DNA of 64,000 bases from NCBI GenBank assembly GCA_958298945.1, contig OY282607.1, forward strand, positions 80,875,868-80,939,867. Reading direction: 5' to 3'. Below, piece by piece: positions 11,190-22,023 of the stretch. A program made the translations under genes and the position numbers. Under the pieces are notes generated by a model that did not search any database, was not told the DNA's origin, and saw only the letters and a program-made list of their open reading frames with translations. The DNA is from Atherix ibis (taxonomy: Eukaryota; Arthropoda; Insecta; Diptera; Athericidae). Position 1 is the first letter of the stretch. Each line of letters starts with the position of its first letter.

Positions 11190-14100
11190 CTATGGAGCAT
11201 ATAGCGGCACTAGAGACTCTGTGAAATCTCTCCATCTGCTTCTGTCTTGAGCCAGCCCTTTTAGTTCCGACCATGATTTGCCAGTTTGTTGGTGTTCGCG
11301 CTCGACTGATCTTCTCCAAGTGGTCCTTGGACGTCCTCTGCTTCGATTTCCCTGTGGGTTCCAATCTAGTGCCATCCTTGCTATGTCCGTAGGTGGTTTT
11401 CGCAAGGTGTGGCCAATCCAACTCTATTTCCTGCGTTTGATGTTATCTAGCAGGGGTATTTGCTTCGGGAAAAGAAGCAGCTCATCGTTCGTTATCCAGT
11501 TCGGCCAGAAGATCTTGCTTATACGCCTCAAGCATCTGTTCACAAATGGCTGAGGCTTACGAGTCGTGCTGTCTGTTACTTTCCATGTTTCGCAGCCGTA
11601 CAGCAGGACTGGCTTGACGTTTGAGTTGAATATTCGAAGTTTGAGTGCTATGGAGAGGTGATTGGAGCGCCACACGTTCCCAAGTGAGGTGTACGCTTGT
11701 CGCGCCTTGTTGATGCGCGTTTGGATGTCTATTTTAGTTCCACCATCCTTGCTGAGCATGCTGCTAAGGTAACAGAACTTTTCGACATCTTCAACTTGGG
11801 TACCGTGTAGCATCAAGGGTCTCTCGTAGGTGGCGCCGATACGCATCAATTTGGTCTTCTTGATGTTGATTCTCATCCCAACTTTTTCGGCGTTGGAGGC
11901 CAGAGCATTCAGTTTCTCCTGAATGCCGTTGAAGGTGTGGGACATGAGGCATATGTTGTCGGCGTAGTCCAGGTCGTGGAGCTTCTCACACAGTGTCCAC
12001 TGGATACCGTTGCTGGCTGTGCTGTTAGTGCGTTGAAGGACTAGGTCTAGGGCGATTATGAAGAGGATAGGCGAGATTATGCAACCCTGCCTGATCCTCT
12101 CGAGATGTTGAATGTATCGCTGTTTCGTCCCTTGAAACGCACTCCATACGGGGCCTCGCGGTATAGTTCTCGGATGAGATCGATGATGGCCTGCGGGATG
12201 CCCAGTTCATCCAGAGCACTCCAGATGGCGTCGCGGGAAATCATGTCAAAGGCTCTTTCGAAGTCAACGAAGAGAAGATAGAGCGGGCTCTTCCATTCGT
12301 TCGACTGTTCAATGATCATTCTTAGGCTGTTGATGTGATCAATACAGGAGCGGTTTGGTCTAAAGCCAGACTGCTCGTTATGGAGGGCACTTTCCACTGT
12401 TGGAGTGATGCGAGTCAGGATGATTGATGCGATTAGTTTCTGGATGGTGTTCAGCAGAGTGATTCCCCTCCAGTTTTTGCAATCACCAAGGTCACCTTTC
12501 TTCGGGATGGTGATAATTACTCCTTCTTTCCAGCTGTCCGGGAAGTGGCATTGTGTCCAGGCTTTTGCGATTATAGGATGCAACAGCGAGGCCAGGAGTG
12601 GTGGATCAAACTTCAGAACTTCTGGGGCCAGGTTTTCAGGTCCGGGTGCTTTGCTGTACTTAAGCTTGTTGATTGCTATTGTGATCTCCGTTATCGTAGG
12701 CGGTGTTGTTGGGATGGATCTTCGTGGGTTTCTGCGCATCACTGTAGGAGGAGGAGGATGGAATTCTGGAGCTATTGGAAGGGATTCTGAGAAGAATTTC
12801 TTCCAGCGGTCGAGTTGTTTTTTATCCGTGGAGAGAGTTTGACCGTCTTTGTCCTTAAGTGGTGGCAGTGAGGGTGTTATTTTTCCGGATAGTTTGCGAA
12901 TTGATGCATAGACACTGCGGATATCGCTCCGGTGTGCAGCGGCTTCTGCTTCGCTCGCTATTTCGTTGAAGTAGTTCCTATTGTCATCCCTTGCCATGCG
13001 TTTGACCATTTTTTGAGCAAGGTCGTACCTCGTCTGTAGATGGTGCCTTTCCTTGCGAGTTTGAGCAGTTTGGAGTAGACCTTTCAGCTTTCTTCGTTTT
13101 CCTATTTGAGTCCAGGTTGACTCGCGGATCCACTCTTTCCTCTTGTAGTTCCAAAAGCCCGTTGCTTCCTCTGCAGCGGACTTTAGTTTGCCCAGTAGAG
13201 AAGGCCATGTCAGCCTTTCGGCATTGTGGCTAACTTCCTCCAGCTTGTTCGCAAATATCTCGGCTGTCTCTGGATTCTGCAGGCGTTGGATGTCGTGCCT
13301 GCGTTCTGCGCGATCTTGTTGTTTCTTAGTTGCCGCAGGCCTTAGTCTGACCACCCCAAGTAACAGCTGATGGTCGCTGTATATGTCAGCTCCTCGGATT
13401 GTCCTGACATCCAGGAGCGATCCGAGGAATTTTTTGCTTATCAGGATGTGGTCTATCTGGTTGCGGGTCACACGATCCGGAGACTGCCAGGTGTATTTGT
13501 GGATGTTCTTGTGAGGAAACTTGGTGCCACCGATGAATAGTTGATGAGTTGAGAAGAGGTCAGTGAGACGGTTCCCGTTGTCGTTTCCCTCTGTATGAAG
13601 GCTGTGTGTTCCAATGATCGAGCGAAGATCAGTGTTGTCCCGGCCTATTTTAGCGTTAAAGTCGCCCATTACAATTTTGATGTCGCTCTTCGGGGCAGAG
13701 AAGGCTTCTTTATTGGCGTCATCATCTACTTCAGTTGCGGCATAGCACTGCACGATGGTGATGTTTCGGAACTTCGAGTGGAACCTGGCTGTCAGAAGGC
13801 GGTCGGAGACCGGTTTGTAGCCCATGAGAGATCTCTTTGCGTTGACTGAAAGGATTAATCCGACTCCACAGTGGTGGCCGCTGTCGTTGCCGCTGTAGAT
13901 GAAGTTTTCACCCGTCTGCGTTGCGAGGTTTCCTTGATGTTTCCACCTTGTTTCGGAGATTCTCAAGAAGTCGAGATTGTAGCGTCGCATTTCGGAAGCA
14001 GCTTGCGCCAGACGAGAAGTTTGGGAGAGAGTCCGCACGTTCCAGCTACCTATTCGGGCTGTTCGGTGAAAGCCAAATGTGTTTTTGCCTGAGGTATTGT

Positions 14101-14204
14101 CCGGATGTTTACTCTTGTGCTGTTCATGATAAGATGTTTTTTCTGGCTTGCGGCTTATCAGGCCAGCGAAGCAACCCCCAGTGACGTTGGGGGACCCTAC
14201 GGAC
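11190..14204 (-). pseudogene. LINE endonuclease-reverse transcriptase ORF, inactivated
   Basis: The frame is open from about 14204 with no in-frame ATG before the first endonuclease motif (GSWNVRTL, near 14045), so the start codon is unclear. Endonuclease motifs follow: ISETRW, GDFNAKIG, IDHILIS and SDHQLL. The reverse transcriptase includes LDLV and IKKTKLMRI, and the C-terminus ends GRPRTTWRRS...WRDFTESLVPLY. Three lesions are visible. There is a single-base frameshift near 12100, just before RQGCIISPILF. The catalytic YADD box is YADN (near 11957). A TAG stop (near 11424) stands where RKWSWIGHTL would be expected. Only endonuclease could be made intact. Confidence 0.9.
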
Positions 14205-14263
14205 TACATATGTAAGGCTTGTAGTCGGCCTCTCACCCCGGCACCAATGCCGAGATGGCGGCA

Positions 14264-14280
14264 GCGGGAGTCGAACCCGC
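14264..14280 (-). promoter_or_regulatory. tRNA-like T-arm with perfect B-box
   Basis: On the minus strand, GCGGG-TTCGACT-CCCGC forms a 5-bp stem with a 7-nt loop, extended by a further A-T pair on the outside. The eleven bases at 14267-14277 match the pol III B-box consensus GGTTCGANTCC exactly. It lies immediately downstream of the 5S-like segment and upstream of the LINE ORF. It is a likely internal promoter element. No complete tRNA cloverleaf is visible around it. Confidence 0.75.
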
Positions 14281-14288
14281 TACCTACC

Positions 14289-14400
14289 TGCGATACGCGG
14301 TTTTCCCAAGCGGTCACCTATCCGAGTACTAACCACGCCCAGTCCTGCTTAACTTCGGTGATCTGACGAGAACCGGTGGATCCAGGATGGCACGGTCGCA
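14289..14400 (-). promoter_or_regulatory. 5S rRNA-derived 5' head of the LINE
   Basis: About 112 nt on the minus strand align by eye along a whole insect 5S rRNA. Conserved blocks include GGTTCTCGTC, GATCACCGAAGTTAAGCAG (box A region), GGGCGTGGTTAGTACT and GGTGACCGCTTGGGAAAACC (box C region). The ends TGCGA and TCGCA are complementary, as in 5S helix I. It begins two bases inside the LINE 5' end. As a functional gene it is unlikely, because internal positions differ. As a type 1 pol III internal promoter it is plausible. This identification is strong; its function is inference. Confidence 0.88.
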
Positions 14401-14402
14401 GA

Positions 14403-14416
14403 TAATTAAACGTTTT
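14403..14416. repeat. LINE target-site duplication, right copy
   Basis: Identical to 11103-11116. It abuts the 5' end of the LINE directly, showing that the 5S-like head is part of the inserted unit. Confidence 0.9.
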
Positions 14417-14891
14417 ACCGTCTAAAAATTTTTGTAGAGACCGGAACAAATGATAATCGGAAGGTGCTAGGTCAGTATATCCCATCCAAGCTTTAAAAGC
14501 TTTTGCCGACCGGTCAAACCTGTATGTGGTTTCGCATTATCCTGTTGGAATACTATAGCTTTCCTATTGACCAATTCTGGCCTTTTTTCTTTAAGTGAAT
14601 TATTCAATTTGTCCAACTAATGAAAATTTACTTCAGAATTCATCGTTGTGTTACTCGGTAGAACCTCAAAATAAATGATTCCTTTGAAATCCCACCAAAC
14701 AGATAGCATAACCTTTTTTTGATGAATATTGGCTTTCGAAGTGCTCTGAGCCGGTTCATCTTTTTTACTCCAGGATCTTTTGCACTTAACATTGTTGTAG
14801 CAAACCCATTTCTCGTTCCAAATGATGATATGCTTCAAAAATGGATAATTTTCTTGATGTTTGAGAAGCAAATCACAAACGTCAATGCGAC

Positions 14892-14941
14892 GGTACAATT
14901 TGTTTCCCTAAGATGAGGTACAATTTGTTTCCCTAAGATGA
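14892..14941. repeat. 25-bp tandem duplication in the mariner gene
   Basis: Two adjacent copies of a 25-bp unit starting GGTACAATTTGTTTCCCTAA. It is absent from the related copies at 24402 and 37441. Since 25 is not a multiple of three, it shifts the transposase frame. Confidence 0.95.
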
Positions 14942-15478
14942 GGCACCCATATGTCGAGCTTTGAGATAAAACCTAGCCGTTTCAAATAATCATAAACGGT
15001 CGTATTCGATAAATTAAATCTCTCAGCGATCACATGAGTTCTTTCGGTTGCATCAATTAATGCCTTTATTGTGTCTTTGTCCAGCTTCAACTGGTCTTCC
15101 AGAACGTGGTGCATCTTCGAGATCAAAATTGCCGGATCGAAATTTTGCAAACCAGTTTTGGCACTGGCGCTCACTTAACACATCTTCTCCATACACATCG
15201 GATAATTTTTTTCTTCCTTGAACAGCATTTTTATCCTTTCTATAGTAAAAAAGTAAAATATGCCAAAAATGCTGTTTTTCACTTTCCATATTTAAAAGGG
15301 TATCAACCAAAAACTACTTTTATTCGAATCAATCAAATTTTTTCACAAGTAAGTCTTGCTATGTCAGCTGTCAAAATACATATGATTATGCGGTTTAAGT
15401 GTGAAGTTGGTTGTGAAAAAATAAAATGAAGTCCTCTGTTGGAAAAAAACATTTTTTTTGTTTGCTATTTAAAACCAA

Positions 15479-16408
15479 TAACTTAAAAAGTATATCTTGG
15501 TGGTTCATTTTCAATTTATATTAAAAAAAAAATTTCCGTACGACCGTTGCAATTTGAAATAATTTATTTTAAAGATAATTTTGTAAACTTTTAGAGACTT
15601 TTAGAACATCATTCTCTATGAAGTGGTGGCATACCAATTACCGAGCATATTAAGCCTTTAGTTACATTGTTTAATTTTGGAAACTATCGGGACGGTATAT
15701 TTAAAGTTTATTTTTATTTAATATCTAAAGTATTTTCCAATAAAAAATGATATATTTACTCATTTTCATAGTTTTATTCGTAAAGTCACTTAAAAGTAAA
15801 TATTGTATACAATAATGAAGTATTTTGTCAGACCAAAAAAAAAACTGTGATGGGTTCTATAATTTAAGGTAGTAAGAGGCGTACCCAGTATTTCTATATT
15901 CTAAGTAACTTCCGATAGGATTAGTTGTCAAATTTGATAATATCTGTCAAAGTTTGTTGAAAACTGTTATGATAGAGTCATGATTCCGACTTGAAAGTGC
16001 AAACTGCATGCAATTGCCGCTGCCAAAATGTTAAAACCTTTACAGTTTTAAGGGAATACACAACACTCCGAATATTTTATCTCCCTATTAGATCTTGTTT
16101 TAATGTTGTAGTTATATTTTAAGTACTGCCATACATTTCAGTGTTTTTTATGTGGTAGGATTGTTATTTGAAAATTAAAATTTAATTAATTATCATTTAT
16201 AAATAATACATTTTGTTACAATTATATTTCACTGATTCATTTGGGCGAAATTCGTCAATTTTGGGAAGTATTTGCAGTTTAGGTTGAAGTTGTGTTCTAC
16301 CACGCTTAAACAATATTTCCAAATTATCTAAATTTCCTGTGAAAAAAATGCGCCTACCCAAAAATGTGCCTTATTGTAAATTTGTGTTATAAAATGAGCC
16401 TCATTAAT
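15479..16408. other. AT-rich stretch, nothing recognised
   Basis: No coding-like ORF, no terminal repeats and no RNA-gene signature were seen. Confidence 0.6.
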
Positions 16409-16776
16409 AGCTATCTTCCATTGGGAAAATTTTGCTACTCACAAGTACTTGGGAATAGATGCCGAATGGAACGCAAAATTTACTGACAGTAGTAAAATAT
16501 AACCTCAAAATAGTCAACAACAATACTGAGTTTATTCAGCTTGTAAACGTGAAGTGAAGTGAATGTGTTTCGTACAACCTTTGAATTTGATAAATTCACT
16601 TCAACATAACTAACGAACCCGCTAAGCCATTTATTTTCATTTTGGGAACTAAAATCCCCCGACCGTAAATTGTATGCGTAACTACTAATGCGATCTACTC
16701 ATTTGTATGAGCAAGAATATCTGCGAGTAGCTAGAAGCACTTGTGAGTAGCAAAATTTTCCCAATGGAAGACAGCT
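16409..16776. mobile_element. MITE with 42-bp terminal inverted repeats
   Basis: The left end (16409-16450) and the inverse of the right end (16735-16776) match at about 40 of 42 positions, sharing CTTCCATTGGGAAAATTTTG and CTACTCACAAGT. The element is 368 bp with no coding capacity. Possible target duplication: AGCTAT flanks the CTTCCATT core on the left and recurs on the right, but the exact element end is ambiguous. Superfamily not determined. High arm identity suggests a fairly recent insertion. Confidence 0.85.
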
Positions 16777-17679
16777 ATTGTTTCAATGGTTTTGTTAATA
16801 AGCGAAATTATCACGTTTGTCTTGAAACAATCCACAAGTGATATTGAAAGCACCATTCATCTACAAAAGTATACTGCCTAGTGTGGCTTCACAGTTTGGC
16901 AAAAATATCTCATAAATCCATTCATTTATTAAAGTCACAATTTGGCAAAAACGTAAATTTGCTTCCAAGATCGTGCTATTTGTCAACGTTCGATTATTTC
17001 TCATAAGGATAGTAAAGTCATTGGTTTTTGCCGACAAACCAGCAATAAATGACGGCTTGGAAATTAACATATAGTGAGTTACGGCGGGGAGAACCATATT
17101 TACTCCAAAAATGTTTCGGAATTGGTATTTTAATTTAATTAATTATATATACATATTTTTTTTTCAATATTTTATCTAGAAAATTTATTAGATCCATTTA
17201 TAGAATAAGGTCATGACAATAATAGTTTAGAAATCGTTTTGAAACAATTATAGTGCTTTATTAATTTTGTGGTTGGGAGAGTACAGCCATATTAAGTTTT
17301 AGAATTTGTTTAGTTTAAGGTTTGCCATTATCAGTACGGAACGTTTAAATACCTAACAACGCGTAAAATTTGCAAAACTTTTTTACATAAATGGTAATTC
17401 TGCCGTACACACGTTTCTCGTTTTTAAGAGGAGCTCTTGATTGTCAAAATTATCCTACTGAGCGAACAAATTTGCTAACGACGTCGTTCAGGGATTTTTA
17501 TCTAGCCACACAACAAGACAAATTTTTAATAATATTTACCGAATTACAGTCCGGTAGTAATTTGAATGAATTAGTTCATGCAAACTACAAACAATATAAT
17601 AAAATATAAAATTATCGAAATCTGAATTTTGCTTGTTTGTTATCATTTCAAGTAACATTAGTACTGAAATGTATATTCT
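16777..17679. other. No recognised gene; two short non-repetitive ORFs
   Basis: A minus-strand frame at 16861-17097 and a plus-strand frame at 17391-17609 (72 codons, including RGALDCQNYPTERTNLLTTS) are slightly more protein-like than the surrounding filler. I recognise neither, and both may be decayed transposon sequence. Confidence 0.4.
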
Positions 17680-17850
17680 AAGCGCCACGACACTGAACAC
17701 CATTTGGTGACCACGGATAACGGGATAAGGAAATTAAAGTAGAATGCAAAGAAAACTGGATTTGAGAAGTAGTATAGGAGAATGCCTTAGTGGGATTCAA
17801 ATCCACGACCACTTGGATAGTAGTCTAGCATGCTAACAACTGTGCGTTCC
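17680..17850 (-). repeat. tRNA-related SINE unit, decayed
   Basis: On the minus strand a tRNA-like region ends in a B-box-like GGATTTGAATCC (17793-17804), one insertion away from consensus. The downstream body resembles that of the neighbouring unit at 17865-18078 (shared AGGA-ATGC and GGGATAAGG-like blocks). Probably a tandem or dimeric partner of that unit. Confidence 0.55.
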
Positions 17851-17864
17851 TTGCTTTGTGTTAA

Positions 17865-18078
17865 CAGGTCACCAGATCTCGCCAGACACTATTGGGCCCA
17901 TCTGCTCAGGCGGTCTGATGGTCTGAAAGGGAAAGATAAGGGATGAAAAACTGAAAATAAAATAGAAAGATAAGTGGTGTTAGGTGAATAGCATAGGACC
18001 ATGCTGTAGTGGGATTCGAACCGACGACCCCTTGGATGGTAGTCCAGTACACTAACAATTGTGCTAGCTCGTCGGAAA
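17865..18078 (-). repeat. tRNA-related SINE unit
   Basis: The minus strand begins CCGACGAGCTAGCACAATTG (A-box-like region). It runs through a TGGA/TCCA stem to GGTTCGAATCC at 18012-18022, an exact match to the pol III B-box consensus. A body of about 150 bp without coding capacity follows. The head has tRNA-like spacing between the two boxes but no proper acceptor stem, so it is a tRNA-derived SINE rather than a tRNA gene. Confidence 0.7.
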
Positions 18079-18079
18079 A

Positions 18080-20692
18080 AATCTGAATTTTAGGTGTATT
18101 ATATTTAATGTTACTTTTTCAAAGCATAAATTGAATATTTAAAGGAAAATAGTTATTTTTTCCGTTCAATTGAAGAAAAATTAAATAAAATTGAGATATT
18201 ATAGACATTTTTTAATTAAAGTGGAATTTAATTGTTTCAAGTAATGAAATAATTTTCGTAAAGAAGAATTCCAAATATAAATTTCGTTTTAATGACTTCT
18301 TATTTCTAAGAAATAATAGAAATTATGATCACATTTAATAAGTTTTTTTTCCCAGAATAATTATTGCACTTACTATGAACGTCAGAGAATTAACTAATCT
18401 GGTTGGAGTAAATTTATTATTTTTATATATTTAACCGATAAATTTAATGGTAGTTTTTTTAATTCATAAATTCACTTTTGAATTATAAAAGAAAAAAAAT
18501 CATTTTATCCAAAAATGCATTCCTAATTGTTCACAGTTTTATTTATCTTTTAAATACTTAATTATATGCAGTTTCATTTTTTAATTTACGTATGTACATA
18601 TGCATGCTTTTATATAAAGAAAAATTAAAGAAAATTACCATAAATATTATTTGATTATTCTTAGTAAATTATCTAAATAAACTATCAAAAAGATGTTGTT
18701 TAACAAAATTATGTTATATAATAACATAATACCTTCGAAGAAAGATTAAAGAAAATTTCCGTGTAAGGAACCGGAAAACTTTTGGAAAAACTTTATTTCT
18801 TGTTCACACTTAATATCGTCTACAATTCGCTATTGTACATCAACCAGCCACCAACTGAATAATGCATTTAAGTGTAGCAAGTGAAACAGACAGAAACGAA
18901 AGCGTTTAGTTTTGAAATTATACCACACAGGATAGAAGGAGGATGCTCATAGAATGAAAGATATGTCTACATAATGGAAAAACCTGAATTCCTGGCTCAT
19001 TAAAAACAATTCCTGAATTACAAGAAGTTCTGCTCACAACAATGAGTACTTTAGTCACAATTCAAAATAATAAGGGCTGGTCTGGGCACGATGCAGACAC
19101 TTCACAAAAGAAAACTTTTAAGTAGTTACGGTAGGGGGCGTAGATGGAGAATTTTTTTAAAAAGTGAATAAGACAGAAAAATTAAATAAAACAAAGCTCC
19201 AAAAGATGTAAAAAAAAAACAAACAAAACCAACAAAATATCCAATAAGATATGAGATAAGGGTAGAAAAGCTTACGGATAACAAATAGGAACAAAAATAA
19301 GAATGCAAGAATACGGAATGCAATTTTTCGAATTCGATACACAGATGCAATTCTCGTTTCCTGTACTTCATTTTCTATTACATTTTTGATATAATGTTTG
19401 TTGTTTTGTTTCTGTGAGTTTATTTTTTTATTCTCTAAAAAGTCCAGTTTTTGGCACAAAAATTTATGTGGACAACGGAGGAGGGCATATTTTTTTTCCC
19501 TTTCAATTTTCTTCGCTTTTTCAACTATTTTTTTTTTATTATTATTATTATTTGCAAATTCAATTTCCTTCAACAAAAGTTTATTTCAAAATAAAGTTGA
19601 AACTCGTTGAAAACATTCTTGTTGATTCAATTAGTTTTTTTCTTTTTAGCACATGTACTATGCAGTGAATGATAGTGATTTAAACCGAACGTTTTCCTCC
19701 CACTACTTTAAGCCGTCTTTCGACGTTTCTTCCTAACAGAGTATATGAGAGTATGTACAACTAAAAGGCAAATATGTCTGGGAATAAACCAAAATCTCAT
19801 CCCATTTCAAGTTTACTGTATCCCTTAGTCTGTACATTAGGGCAAGTTCATGTGTACACATATAGGCTTATATTTTACAAAGATTTAAAGAGAATGAAAT
19901 AAAAGCAAAAAAAAACTAATATAAAAAAGTGAATGAATCGAATATAAAAACCGAAATATTATTTTTTTCTTCAACTTTTTTCCTTCAAATTCCCCTCACT
20001 TGTACGTTTCTAACTGTTTGCTTTTCCGCTTATGCTGTTATATAAAAAGGATACAGCAAAAAAAATTATTAGATTCGTACAAAAATGTCTGTGTCTGGTT
20101 TTTAATGGACTTCAACGGTTTAAGACTTCTTTAGTCGGAAAAATTTAATTTTTTTCAACCAAACATTCATGTGTGTGTATATTTTAGCGTATTTAATTGC
20201 ATGCGTTTCAATTTTTATTTATTTATTGTACTTACATTTGTTTTTGGGAAAAAACTGGTGGAGTAAATTTTATGAAATTTGACTACAAAGACTGCTGAAT
20301 ACTGTTTGTTTATAAATTGATTTTTTTTTTAGTCCTAACAAGGAAAGTTGCCGACTACGATTTGAGATAAGTATAATAAAATACTTTAAATAAATATTAA
20401 AAGAAAATATATATTTGTATACATATCAATTTAAATTTGATAAGCATTTAAACGTTGACTTTTATGAGTTTCAAATAAATGTAGACCTGAATTACGTAAA
20501 ATTTCAAAAAAAATTATTTTTCTTATAAATTAAATTTTGTTTATTTATTTATTATTTTTTAGATTTCTCATTTGCATTAAAAAGGATCTTCAATTATTAT
20601 TTAATAATAAACTATAATACAATACAATAATATATCTGAACATAGAAAATCGAACTTTATAGCTTAATTAGACCTTTAAATAAAAAGAGTTA
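18080..20692. other. AT-rich stretch, nothing recognised
   Basis: Minus-strand frames around 19126-19576 are Lys/Phe-rich translations of A/T runs and look spurious. No repeats were identified. Confidence 0.6.
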
Positions 20693-21979
20693 ACAGATCG
20701 GCTGAAAAGTTTAGAACGTAACACAGTAGAAATATTTTTTTTTGCAAAATTCATTTTTATTATTCAACATAGTTGCCTTCGAGGGTGATACAGCGATTAT
20801 AGCGATCTTCCAACTTTTCGATACCATTTTTATAGTACTCTTTCGGTTTTGCCTCAAAATAGGCCTCAGTTTCGGCAATCACTTCATCATCGGTCTTAAA
20901 TTTCTTGCCAGCGAGCATTCTCTTGAGGTCTGCAAACAGGAAAAAGTCGCTGGGGGCCAGATCTGGAGAATACGGTGGATGGGGAAGTAATTCGTAGCCC
21001 AATTCATTGAGTTTGACCATCGTTTTCATCGACTTGTGACACGGTGCATTGTCTTGGTGAAACAACACTTTTTTCTTCTTCAAATAAGGCCGTTTCTTAG
21101 CGATTTCTTTCTTCAAACGATCCAATAACGCTATATAATAGTCGCTGTTGATCGTCTGTCCCTTCTGCAGATAGTCAATGAATATTATACCATGTGCATC
21201 CCAAAATACAGACGCCATTACCTTGCCAACCGACTGTTGCGTCTTTCCACGTTTTGGATTCGGTTCGTCGTTCGCTCTCCACTCTGCCGACTGGCGATTG
21301 GAGTCTGGAGTGTAGTGACGGAGCCATGTTTCATTCATTGTCACATATCGACGCAAAAATTCGGGTTTATTGCGCTTGAACAGCTCCAAACACTGCTCAG
21401 AATCATCAACACGTTGTTGTTTTTGGTCCACAGTGAGCTCACGCGGCACCCACTTCGCACACAGCTTTCGCATGCCCAAATATTCATGCACGATATGTCC
21501 AACACGCTCTTTCGATATCTTCAGAGTCTCAGCTATCTCGCTCAACTTCACTTTACGATCATTTAAAATTATTTTGTGGATTTTTTTATGTTTTCTGCCG
21601 TAACCACCTCTTTTGGGCGTCCACTGCGTTCTGCATCAACTGTGCTCGTACGACCAGTTCGAAATTGACGAAACCAATATTCCACAGTTGAAATAGCTGG
21701 AGCAGAGTCCGGATAACGTTTGTCAAACCATGCTTTGGTTTCCACTGTATTTTTTTTCATCAAAAAGCAATGCTTTATCAATACACGAAATTCGTCTTTA
21801 TCCATTTTTTTTTCAATAACAAAAGTTGCTCCACTCAAAATGCTATATCTCACGAACCAATCGACCGATTGCTGTCAAATTTTGACAGGAATCATTTGAA
21901 GCATGGTGCTTTGTGATAATTAAGTAGATTTTTGGGGCGCCATCTAGACGTCAACGTTCTAAACTTTCAGCCGAACTGT
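20693..21979 (-). mobile_element. Himar1-like mariner (irritans type), nearly intact
   Basis: The termini ACAGATCGGCTGAAAAGTTT (left) and ACAGTTCGGCTGAAAGTTTA (right, inverted) are flanked by TA at 20691-20692 and 21980-21981. Length is 1287 bp. The encoded protein is collinear with the Himar1-type transposase. This is the best-preserved DNA transposon in the window. A GCGCCATCTAGACG sequence sits inside its right end (21937-21950). Confidence 0.95.
20760..21805 (-). pseudogene. Himar1-like mariner transposase, two lesions
   Basis: Cut-and-paste transposase that binds the element's inverted repeats and inserts at TA. The ATG at 21803-21805 gives MDKDEFRVLIKHCF, as in the family start. Restoring one base would give 348 codons, the usual Himar1 length. 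Lesion one: an A-run at about 21581-21587 lacks one base, giving an early stop after NIKKSTK. Lesion two: the first catalytic Asp (TMDETW in the family) is AAT, Asn, at 21333-21335 (residue about 158). The second (HQDNAPCH) and third (LAPSD) Asp residues remain, as does the WVPREL linker motif. It cannot cleave DNA but resembles a recent copy. Confidence 0.93.
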
Positions 21980-22023
21980 TATATGATTTGTGATTCGGAA
22001 AGTAAAGTTTAATGGAATACATT

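Larger units (their letters stand above)
11117..14402 (-). mobile_element. Full-length RTE-like non-LTR retrotransposon
   Basis: A 3286-bp minus-strand element flanked by a 14-bp target-site duplication and inserted in the mariner at 10893-15478. It has, in order, a 5S rRNA-like head and tRNA-like B-box (14264-14400), an apurinic-type endonuclease, a reverse transcriptase, a C-terminal GHTLRKP domain, and an A-rich tail read as T at 11117-11140. One ORF carrying both enzymes, and the C-terminal WIGHTLRKPPxDIAR motif, fit the RTE/BovB-like group. Presence of both ends and the duplication argues for target-primed insertion without 5' truncation. Exact clade is uncertain without a tree. Confidence 0.9.
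10893..15478 (-). mobile_element. Mellifera/cecropia-like mariner, split by a LINE
   Basis: The left terminus TTGGGTTGTCCGGGAAGTAA follows TA at 10891-10892. The right terminus is degenerate (15440-15478, TA at 15479-15480). Without the LINE and one target-site copy the element is about 1286 bp, a normal mariner length. The transposase reads on the minus strand: MESEKQHF near 15290, a SERQCQNWFAKFRSGNFDLED helix-turn-helix region, SNTTVYDYLKRLGF, then NEKWVCY where a GDEKW catalytic motif is expected, and VMLSVWWDFKGIIYFEVLPS. The gene resumes left of the LINE at ERGIMLLSERWQRVLDQ (near 11010). A 25-bp tandem duplication at 14892-14941 breaks the frame. Dead copy. Confidence 0.9.

Noticed and set aside
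12405..12842. Plus-strand ORF of 145 codons
   Set aside because: It is the antisense shadow of the LINE reverse-transcriptase gene; the minus strand carries all conserved motifs.
14289..14400. A functional 5S rRNA gene
   Set aside because: It differs from insect 5S at many internal positions, lies within the LINE's target-site duplication and runs straight into the B-box and LINE ORF.
18012..18078. A tRNA gene
   Set aside because: The B-box is perfect, but the acceptor stem and a proper anticodon arm cannot be formed, and the sequence continues into a SINE-like body.
19157..19576. Minus-strand ORF of 139 codons rich in Lys, Phe and Leu
   Set aside because: It is a low-complexity translation of A/T runs with overlapping frames on both strands; no motif.
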